NCBI RefSeq assembly: GCF_015221875.1 | Contig: NZ_JACYGY010000002.1 | Span: 291,473 to 355,472 of the forward strand | Direction of reading: 5' to 3' | Origin: Dyadobacter subterraneus | Lineage (GTDB): Bacteria > Bacteroidota > Bacteroidia > Cytophagales > Spirosomataceae | DNA length: 64,000 nt | Shown here: positions 54,925-61,445 of the stretch, in pieces | How positions within the stretch are numbered: the first letter of the stretch is position 1 | Layout of the letters: each line of letters starts with the position of its first letter | Position numbers and translations under genes: made by a program | The notes under the pieces: generated by a model | Databases searched by the model: none | Told to the model about the DNA's origin: nothing | The model's input: the letters and a program-made list of their open reading frames with translations, nothing else

Positions 54925-55362
54925 TTAATTGTGATCTTTCTCCGGTTTCGGATCATGCGAGGTGCCGCCTCCGTACCACTGCCCCGCTGGAAGCCATAGT
55001 TCGTAGAAATATAACCATTCGCTGATCCAGGGAATAATTGTTTGGGACATATATTTGCTTTTGTTCCATTCCTTGCCGTCGGGAAAATAGAGGCAGAGCT
55101 CCTGTTTTTCTGTCGAATAAACGTGTGGTAGCTTCTTAGCTCCCTTGGCGAGAGCCAGTTTGGGCGATAAAACAAAAACTTCGATGCCATTTGTGCGTGT
55201 ATAGACGAGCCGCACCCTATACTCTTCACTGACCGCAGTCGGCTGCAAGGTATGCTCCCAGGTTAGCGAAGCATCGGAGACCCGTTTAATAGTCGCAGAA
55301 GGGAACTGCTGGCGCAGTGCAACTTCCTGCCTGACAAGCGTGATATATTTACTCCCTACCAT
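54925..55362 (-). CDS. E2-like conjugating enzyme (short Cap2)
   Basis: 145 residues from ATG 55362. Pattern of the bacterial E2 fold: WEHTLQPTAVSEEYRVRLVYTRT, then HVYSTEKQELCLYFPDGKEW with catalytic Cys90, then ISEWLYFYELWLPAGQWYGGGTSH. No E1 domain, so it is a type II-short CBASS E2. In known systems such an enzyme links the CD-NTase C-terminus to a target and primes it. Overlaps the synthase gene by 14 bp. Confidence 0.88.
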   Translation of the reverse strand: MVGSKYITLVRQEVALRQQFPSATIKRVSDASLTWEHTLQPTAVSEEYRVRLVYTRTNGIEVFVLSPKLALAKGAKKLPHVYSTEKQELCLYFPDGKEWNKSKYMSQTIIPWISEWLYFYELWLPAGQWYGGGTSHDPKPEKDHN

Positions 55363-56566
55363 GAAAATTATGATTTGCCACTTTTGTGCCCACACCTCCC
55401 AGTATCCCACTACCTGCCGCCATTCTCCGGTGGCCCTCTTCCCGAGCAACCCTGGCCTTAATTGCTAACTCCTCGAAAGCCTTGGAAACCTCACGATTAC
55501 CGAATGGGGCCGAGAGTGATTCTTGGATACGATACAGCCCATGTTGATTAAATGACCGCAATACATCCTGCTGTATCCGCTCGAGCCAATTATAGAAATT
55601 TTTCTCCTTCTGAGGCTCATCTGGCCACTTATCCGCAAAGTTCTCTTCCGGGTTGATGGGATTGGGGATCCATTTCACGTACCGTTTCCTAACGAGATCG
55701 TAGCGATCTTCGATGAATGATGCCATCCTCTGAACCACTTCCAGCGTCGCTGTAGCAACATTGGTTTGCTTTTGATATGCAAGGGCCGCCAATGTTGTGA
55801 TGATAATCGATATTGGTTTATCGCAATCTCCATTATACATCAAGTCCCTATGCCTTTTCAATATCTGAACAACTACCTGCAATGGTAACTTCTCCTTTTC
55901 GTATGCCGGCACGGGTTGAACTGCTTCCCTGAGCGACATTGCCGCATAGATATCGAGTGATATACGCTGTTTAAACCAGGCGCCATATCCAAAAGGATTA
56001 CTTTTTAGCCAGAGTCCTGGGTTCGTTTCCCGGTAATAATTATCGGTTTCCTTATCTGTGATGCGAATAGCCAGTGCTTGCGTATCCAAAACATCCTTTG
56101 CGGAAAAAGAACGCTCTAAAAGCACTTTGTAATTTTCGCTGACTATCGACGGCAAAATATCCAAGTGAAATTTAGCAGAATCTGCATATTGTAAGGTCCA
56201 GCAGCGGCGTCCTTCTTCATCCAGTAATCTTTTGAGCATGCCGTGATCCTTTAACCGATCACCAACTTGCTTCTTCAGGTCGTATTGTGTCCAAGTGGTA
56301 CCTTTTCCCTTCAGCTGGCAGACCAGGTCAATATCCAGTTCATCATCTTCGTGGATAGGCTTGGTCATCGTCCCCAACATAAAAGACCCCTGCGGTACTA
56401 TTTCTGGTTCGTAATGGGAAAGGCTTGAACCTTCCTGTGCCAGCCATTCACCCACAAACTCATAACTAGTTACTGCTGCGTTGTGTTGTGCTTCGGTAAT
56501 ATCCAGGCTTTTGCCCAGCTCCTTGAATATTTTATTAAATTCTTCTTTTTGTTCAGGTGTCACCAT
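55349..56566 (-). CDS. CD-NTase (cGAS/DncV-like nucleotidyltransferase)
   Basis: 405 residues. Nucleotidyltransferase core: VPQGSFMLGTMTKPIHEDDELDIDLV provides the GS and DxD motifs, and KFHLDILPS the third Asp. Then NPFGYGAWFKQR and LQVVVQILKRHRDLMY as in DncV-type enzymes. It makes the cyclic signal that activates CapV. C-terminal tail GSGILGGVGTKVANHNFHGRE is the expected site of E2-type attachment. First gene of the operon, divergent from a sigma-like gene. Confidence 0.92.
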   Translation of the reverse strand: MVTPEQKEEFNKIFKELGKSLDITEAQHNAAVTSYEFVGEWLAQEGSSLSHYEPEIVPQGSFMLGTMTKPIHEDDELDIDLVCQLKGKGTTWTQYDLKKQVGDRLKDHGMLKRLLDEEGRRCWTLQYADSAKFHLDILPSIVSENYKVLLERSFSAKDVLDTQALAIRITDKETDNYYRETNPGLWLKSNPFGYGAWFKQRISLDIYAAMSLREAVQPVPAYEKEKLPLQVVVQILKRHRDLMYNGDCDKPISIIITTLAALAYQKQTNVATATLEVVQRMASFIEDRYDLVRKRYVKWIPNPINPEENFADKWPDEPQKEKNFYNWLERIQQDVLRSFNQHGLYRIQESLSAPFGNREVSKAFEELAIKARVAREEGHRRMAAGSGILGGVGTKVANHNFHGRE

Positions 56567-56702
56567 TTTTCACAAATTTTAGTTCACATCCATTTTTAAA
56601 TCCTTCTGTACATATATGCTCCACGATATTTATTTTTTGCCACGGCGGTAAAAAAGATATTTTTTGAAGCATATCATGTTACGGATATGTTCATTTCAGG
56701 AA
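56567..56702. promoter_or_regulatory. Divergent promoter region of CBASS and sigma-like gene
   Basis: 136 bp, A+T rich. A TATTTTTTG stretch (56659-56667) fits a -7-like box for the sigma-like gene. The CBASS promoter must read the other way from here. Confidence 0.4.
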
Positions 56703-57253
56703 ATGATTGAACCAAAAACACTCGAAAAGCAAAAGTCCATCCCGGAAGGCCGTTGGGGTGAAATTTATGGACGGTTGGTGGGTTACGCTGCCACGAGGCT
56801 TAGGCTGTCAGGCTTTCAACCAAGATTGGAGATCGATGGCATAGAACCGGACGATTTAGTCGGGAATGCAATTGAGAAGATATTCGATGGTAAGCGTGCC
56901 TGGGAATTCGAAAGATTCCCGGATAGTGAGATACACCTTAAAGGCTTGGTAAAGAGCCTTATATCAAGTCATCTGAAATCATCAGGTCGAAGGCCGATTG
57001 TTCAGGAATTGGAACTAGCGGAAAGAGGCCGTGACACTGATGATTCCCCACGGGATCAGAGCGATTATGCTGATGAAACGGATGAACTCAGAATTACAGA
57101 AGCACATTGGAGCTATATCGAACAGCAATTTTGGACGATGATGATGGATTGCGAGTCTTTTATAAGTGGCTGGACGGTAGCCCCCCGCGGGAAATCACCG
57201 ACAGCTACAAGCTGGAGGTAACAATGGAGAATTTGGAGGCGTTGACCATTTGA
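56703..57253 (+). pseudogene. Sigma-70-like regulator (paralog 2), frameshifted
   Basis: Starts MIEPKTLEKQKSIPEGRWGE at ATG 56703, matching the start of the paralog at 52.8 kb. Region 2: IEKIFDGKRAWEFERFPDSEIHLKGLVKSLISSHLKSS. Near 57129 the frame breaks: a T4 run would need five T to continue LDDDDGLRVFYKWLDGSPPREITDSYKLEVTMENLEALTI to the TGA at 57253. Divergent from CBASS and probably its regulator before the damage. Confidence 0.7.
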
Positions 57254-57399
57254 TTCCGCGGCAAATTGACCATCAAATAGACTATTACTTTCTTTGTGCT
57301 AAATAATTGTAAATCATTTGGCTTAAACTGGTGAACTCCAACCGGAATAACCTGTCTTCAATTTCCTAATTGAGGTGACAAGTGATTCCGAATTCTCCA

Positions 57400-58362
57400 T
57401 TAATGATTCCTATTTAACACACTAATAATTAACTTCTTAACCGTTTCCATTTCCTCAGGTTTGCTGGCGGCAGCGAAAAGTGTTAGACTTGCAAGAGCTT
57501 CATTACTTATAAGTGCTACCCCGGTTCCCGATTTTAAAAGATCATTATTTTCTAAGAATAACAGAAAACAAGCCGCAGCAATTCGTTTGTTTCCATCAAT
57601 AAATGAATGGTTCTTAATGATCAGATAGAGTAATGTAGCTGCTTTTTCTTCAATTGAAGGATAGAAGTCGATATCTCCAAACCCTTTACTGATTTGTGCC
57701 ACAGAGCTCTGAAAGCTATCATCCTTTTCCTTACCAAAAATATCAGAGTCGAAATCCCTTCTCATACTCTCAATTATATTTCTGTAATCCGATAAATCCG
57801 GGAACTTTGCCTGCCGTGTCGTGATGCCCTTCGAATCCAATTTTTCATGATCGTAATCGTCTAGTAACTCAAGACCTTTGGCGAAGTGATCGAGCAATGT
57901 CAGATCTGCATGGCCCATTTTTGTTTCAATTGCGCGGCTTAATATTCGGATTCCATCCCTCAGGGTCTGTACCTCTTGCTGCTTTTGACTCAACCGTTTC
58001 TCGTTAATCGCATAACCTTGGATCAGATAATCTTTTAAACGCTGTGTTGCCCATTGCCGAAACTGAGTAGCTTTTGTTGAATTCACCCTGTAACCAACAG
58101 ATATTATTACATCCAGGTTATACAAATGCATCCTTCTTTTCTTTCCGTCTGCTGCAACCTGTTCCATTTTGGAACAAGTTGCAGCAGGATCTAACTCACT
58201 AGATTTGTATATATTATTAATATGTTTTACGACAGCTGGACGCTGAACCGAGAATATCTCAGCCAACGAATGAGCGTCAAGCCATACGGTTTCTTCTCCA
58301 AATTTTACTTCTATCTGAGTTTGTCCGTCCTGGCTTTGATATATTTCTATTTGATTTTCCAT
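57400..58362 (-). CDS. RhuM-Fic/Doc fusion protein
   Basis: 320 residues. N-terminal RhuM-like domain (EIYQSQDGQTQIEVKFGEETVWLDAHSLAEIFSVQRPAVVKHINNIY, then LYNLDVIISVGYRVNSTKATQFRQWAT). C-terminal Fic domain with the HSFIDGNKRIAA catalytic loop. Fic proteins attach AMP or other groups to targets. The fusion is frequent in islands and may act as a toxin or abortive-infection factor. Alone between CBASS and the integrase. Confidence 0.88.
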   Translation of the reverse strand: MENQIEIYQSQDGQTQIEVKFGEETVWLDAHSLAEIFSVQRPAVVKHINNIYKSSELDPAATCSKMEQVAADGKKRRMHLYNLDVIISVGYRVNSTKATQFRQWATQRLKDYLIQGYAINEKRLSQKQQEVQTLRDGIRILSRAIETKMGHADLTLLDHFAKGLELLDDYDHEKLDSKGITTRQAKFPDLSDYRNIIESMRRDFDSDIFGKEKDDSFQSSVAQISKGFGDIDFYPSIEEKAATLLYLIIKNHSFIDGNKRIAAACFLLFLENNDLLKSGTGVALISNEALASLTLFAAASKPEEMETVKKLIISVLNRNH

Positions 58363-58611
58363 TTTCTGGATTTAGAATTCAAGTTTACAATAAATTTATA
58401 ATCCTTCTGGAGCCAGTTACAGCCGGAGCTGATTGGTAAACACGCTGTGCTCAGAAGTCTTTATATTTCAGAAAAAGTCTTCGATTTTTTCTCTGCCGCC
58501 TCCCACAGATAAAAAACGGCTCATGAAAGGCATTCAGCTATCAACAAGATTTGCGATTAAAACAACAGGGTACCGCAGGCATATTAGCACCACCTGCGAT
58601 ACCAATTATTC

Positions 58612-59832
58612 TTAAACTTCTCTTAACTTATCCTTGAGCGCTTTCATATCCTCACTAATCTTCACATCCAGAATTTTAGCATAAATCATCGTCTGTTTCA
58701 AAGACCGGTGTCCGAGCATTTTCGACACCGTTTCAATAGGCACCTTATTACTAAGCGTGACTGTCGTCGCAAAGGTGTGACGGGCGATATGGAAAGTAAG
58801 CGTTTTTGAAATCCCGCACAAAGTAGCAATCTCTTTCAGATAAGCATTCATCTTCTGGTTGCTTAAAACCGGAAGCACAACACCCCGGTTACTGCATAAA
58901 GGATCATCCTCGTACCTTTTCATTATTTCCAACGCCGTTGGAAGTAGTGGAATCCTAGTAGCCGCATCGGTTTTCTGTCTGGTGGTATCGATCCAAAGAT
59001 CCCCATCCATTCCGGTAACGATATCGCTGCGCTTTAACTGCTTTACATCAACATAGGCAAGGCCGGTATAACAGCAGAAAAGAAAGATGTCACGCACGTT
59101 GCTAAGGCGATCCATGTCAAATTCTTTATCTGTAAGTCGTTTTAGCTCTGCACGAGATAACGGATTTTTTACAACTTCCTTTTTAGTCAGTTTGAATCCC
59201 TGAAATGGATCTTTTTTCAGCCATTTGTTATTAACACAGATGAGCACAATCTTTTTCAGGTTAGACATGTACTTGATGGCTGAATTGTGATTACAACCAC
59301 GTGCGCTGCGAAGCCAGAAAGAAAATTCAGAGATGAATTCAAAATCAAGGTCGCGGATCTGCCGGTCATCCATTTTGTACTTCCATTGAATAAATGAGCG
59401 CGTGTGTTCCAGCGCAGTTTTGTATCTGCTTAGTGTAAGTGGAGCAAATTCTTTTCCTACGAGCGCCTCCATCTGCTCGTTGTGATACTGGAAAACCTCC
59501 AGAATTGTTCTTGTCTCCGTGCTCTTTCCTAAAAGAATATTTTTTAAAGCCTCGGCAGATAATTCTTTGTCATCTTCGATAAGCATTTTCTTTGCCTGAA
59601 AAACTTTGGAGCTCAGAGTATCCAAATACGCGTTGAGCGTTCTTGAATCCTCTTTGTTGCCAATTGCACGTCCGGCGTCAATACTCCAGCTCGAAGGGCT
59701 CCAAAGCTGCTTTGTAGATAATTCTGCCGATTTTCCATCGACTGTGATTCGAAGGTAAACATAACGTAAACCATCTTTTTGATTTTTGGCGTGTTTTAAA
59801 TAAAACAACATACCGAAACTGTTTTCCAACAT
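58612..59832 (-). CDS. Island tyrosine integrase
   Basis: About 406 residues from ATG 59832 (MLENSFGMLFYLKHAKNQKDG). An upstream start at 59877 is possible. N-terminal arm-binding region (YVYLRITVDGKSAELSTKQLW), SAM-like core domain (LSRYKTALEHTRSFIQWKY), catalytic domain with TGLAYVDVKQL, then FHIARHTFATTVTLSNKVPIETVSKMLGHRSLKQTMIYAKI (HxxR, His, Tyr nucleophile). The first catalytic Arg is replaced by Ala, as is usual in this Bacteroidota family. It is 240 bp from tRNA-His and must insert and excise the island. Confidence 0.9.
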   Translation of the reverse strand: MLENSFGMLFYLKHAKNQKDGLRYVYLRITVDGKSAELSTKQLWSPSSWSIDAGRAIGNKEDSRTLNAYLDTLSSKVFQAKKMLIEDDKELSAEALKNILLGKSTETRTILEVFQYHNEQMEALVGKEFAPLTLSRYKTALEHTRSFIQWKYKMDDRQIRDLDFEFISEFSFWLRSARGCNHNSAIKYMSNLKKIVLICVNNKWLKKDPFQGFKLTKKEVVKNPLSRAELKRLTDKEFDMDRLSNVRDIFLFCCYTGLAYVDVKQLKRSDIVTGMDGDLWIDTTRQKTDAATRIPLLPTALEIMKRYEDDPLCSNRGVVLPVLSNQKMNAYLKEIATLCGISKTLTFHIARHTFATTVTLSNKVPIETVSKMLGHRSLKQTMIYAKILDVKISEDMKALKDKLREV

Positions 59833-60018
59833 GACGCTAGCGTTTAAGTGATAAATATCGAGCCGCCGCGCTTGCAAATCAAGATGTGCAATAAATGAAC
59901 ATCTTGCAAATCAATAAGTTAACACTTTCCAGCGTCTTTTTTTCGTTTTTCATCGAACTCCACGAATGACGCTGGAAATGATGGGAATTTTTGCATATTT
60001 TGGGATATCCCGGAAAGC

Positions 60019-60099
60019 AAAAATGCCCATAAATCATTGATTTACAGGCATTTTGTTGATTTTAAAAACTTCTAAATGGGAGGGAGACGGGTCTCGAAC
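60019..60099. repeat. attR: island end beside the intact tRNA-His
   Basis: 81-bp copy of 7473-7553 with 4 differences, overlapping the tRNA 3' end. The 44-bp core 60056-60099 is perfect. The hairpin arm is changed (TGCCCATAA instead of TGCCTGTAA), so the tRNA terminator on this side is weakened. Confidence 0.9.
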
Positions 60100-60153
60100 C
60101 CGCGACCTCTAGAACCACAATCTAGCGCTCTAACCGACTGAGCTACAACCTCC
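60078..60153 (-). tRNA. tRNA-His (GTG)
   Basis: Cloverleaf readable on the minus strand. D-arm GCTCAGTCGGTTAGAGC, anticodon stem CTAGA/TCTAG around TTGTGGT (anticodon GTG), T-arm GCGGG TTCGAGA CCCGT. G-1:C73, the identity pair of tRNA-His, is present. In the acceptor stem, positions 5-6 (TT) face 67-68 (TC) and do not pair, although the rest does. The 3' half lies in the island's att core. Confidence 0.92.
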
Positions 60154-60174
60154 GTTTGAGGACACAAAATTATA

Positions 60175-60234
60175 AAAAGGTTTACAGCTTCCAAGACAAA
60201 TTTGATATTTTTTTTCAAAAGCTGTAAACCTTTT
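60175..60234 (-). terminator. Terminator of the superoxide dismutase gene
   Basis: Perfect 16-bp arms AAAAGGTTTACAGCTT / AAGCTGTAAACCTTTT with T-rich continuation on the minus strand, between sod and tRNA-His. Confidence 0.8.
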
Positions 60235-60248
60235 TTATTTCCAACTCA

Positions 60249-60857
60249 TTATTTTGCTGCAACGTAAAGAGCGTCAGCGGCTTTCCAATCCACTACGTTC
60301 CAGTAAGCATCAATATAATCAGGACGTTTATTTTGATATTTCAGGTAATATGCGTGTTCCCACACGTCCAAACCAATAACTGGTGTACCTTTTGTTTCAG
60401 CGATGTCCATTAAAGGATTGTCCTGATTTGGAGAAGAAACAATCGCAATTTCTCCATCAGCTTTAACAATAAGCCATGCCCATCCTGAACCAAAACGACC
60501 TATTGAAGCTTTTTTGAATTCATCTTTGAACGCTGAGAAAGAACCGAATTTAGCAGTGATGGCTTTTCCAAGTTCTCCTGTTGGCTCTCCTCCACCTGAT
60601 GCAGAAAGTGATTTCCAGAAAAATGTATGGTTCCAGTGACCACCGCCATTGTTACGAACTGGTGCCGGTGCTTTGCTGATATTGGCAATAATTTCTTCTA
60701 TTGTTTTACCTTCCAGTTCAGTTCCTGTTACAGCTGCGTTCAAATTAGTAACATATGCCTGATGGTGACGGTCATGATGAATCTCCATTGTAAGCGCGTC
60801 GAAATGCGGTTCTAACGCGTTGTTTGCGTATGGTAAGGGATCAAGTGTAAATGCCAT
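60249..60857 (-). CDS. sod: Superoxide dismutase (Fe/Mn family)
   Basis: 202 residues, normal length. All metal ligands and signatures are seen: [39 protein letters not shown], and the [19 protein letters not shown] box. Converts superoxide to hydrogen peroxide and oxygen in the cytosol. Gene stands between tadA and tRNA-His with its own terminator. Metal choice (Fe or Mn) is not settled by sequence alone. Confidence 0.97.
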   Translation of the reverse strand: MAFTLDPLPYANNALEPHFDALTMEIHHDRHHQAYVTNLNAAVTGTELEGKTIEEIIANISKAPAPVRNNGGGHWNHTFFWKSLSASGGGEPTGELGKAITAKFGSFSAFKDEFKKASIGRFGSGWAWLIVKADGEIAIVSSPNQDNPLMDIAETKGTPVIGLDVWEHAYYLKYQNKRPDYIDAYWNVVDWKAADALYVAAK

Positions 60858-60920
60858 TCTGAAATAGGTTTATTGGTTATTGAATATGTTTTCTTAGTTG
60901 GTTAACAGCAGAAAAGTGCT

Positions 60921-61367
60921 TTATGTTCTTAAACCCTTAAAAAATTTGAGTAACAATGTCTGGGATTCGTCTGCCAAAATGCCCGTTTTCAATTGTGTTT
61001 TAGGATGTAAAACGTTCTTTCCCACTTTTGAAAATCCTCTTTTCTCATCCATTGCACCAAACACAACACGCTTCATTTGTGCCCAGTATAACGCACCCGC
61101 GCACATTACGCAAGGTTCCAAGGTTACATAAAGCGTACAATCCTGAAGATACTTTCCACCCAGATATTCAGAGGCTGCGGTTATGGCAAGCATTTCAGCA
61201 TGCGCCGTCACATCTTTTAGTCGTTCGGTTTGATTATACCCTTTTCCGATGATCCTTTGTCCAATTACAACAATTGCGCCAACGGGTATCTCTCCCTCTT
61301 CATAGGCTATTTGAGCCATTCGTAGGGCTTCTGCCATGAAGTAGTTATCCAGAAAATCCGAAGTCAT
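60921..61367 (-). CDS. tadA: tRNA-specific adenosine deaminase
   Basis: 148 residues. Zinc deaminase motifs TAHAEMLAI (HAE) and LEPCVMCAGA (PCxxC). Changes A34 of tRNA-Arg(ACG) to inosine in the wobble position. Length and motifs are standard. 63 bp upstream of sod on the same strand. Confidence 0.96.
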   Translation of the reverse strand: MTSDFLDNYFMAEALRMAQIAYEEGEIPVGAIVVIGQRIIGKGYNQTERLKDVTAHAEMLAITAASEYLGGKYLQDCTLYVTLEPCVMCAGALYWAQMKRVVFGAMDEKRGFSKVGKNVLHPKTQLKTGILADESQTLLLKFFKGLRT

Positions 61368-61396
61368 TGCTGATTTTTGTTATTGATTTCAAAACA

Positions 61397-61425
61397 AAAG
61401 CGGGAAGCAATATACTCCCCGCTTT
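61397..61425. terminator. Terminator hairpin
   Basis: AAAGCGGG / CCCGCTTT stem between tadA and the Ig-repeat gene, on the minus strand ending transcription of the latter. Confidence 0.7.
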
Positions 61426-61445
61426 ATTAAATATATGTCCTTGAA

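Larger units (their letters stand above)
7510..60099. mobile_element. Approx. 52.5-kb genomic island in the 3' end of tRNA-His
   Basis: Bounded by 44-bp perfect direct repeats (7510-7553 and 60056-60099) derived from the tRNA-His 3' end and its downstream flank. A tyrosine integrase gene (58612-59832) lies next to the tRNA end. The island carries a relaxase, an accessory Mob protein and a palindromic oriT candidate, but no T4SS or coupling-protein genes, so it would need a helper to conjugate. Its content is a mosaic of defence systems, transposons and broken genes. The flanking chromosomal genes look intact and ordinary. Confidence 0.85.

Noticed and set aside
58612..59877. Integrase counted as inactive because the first catalytic Arg reads Ala
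   Set aside because: Bacteroidota integrases of this family regularly have TGLAY at this place, and the other catalytic residues are present.
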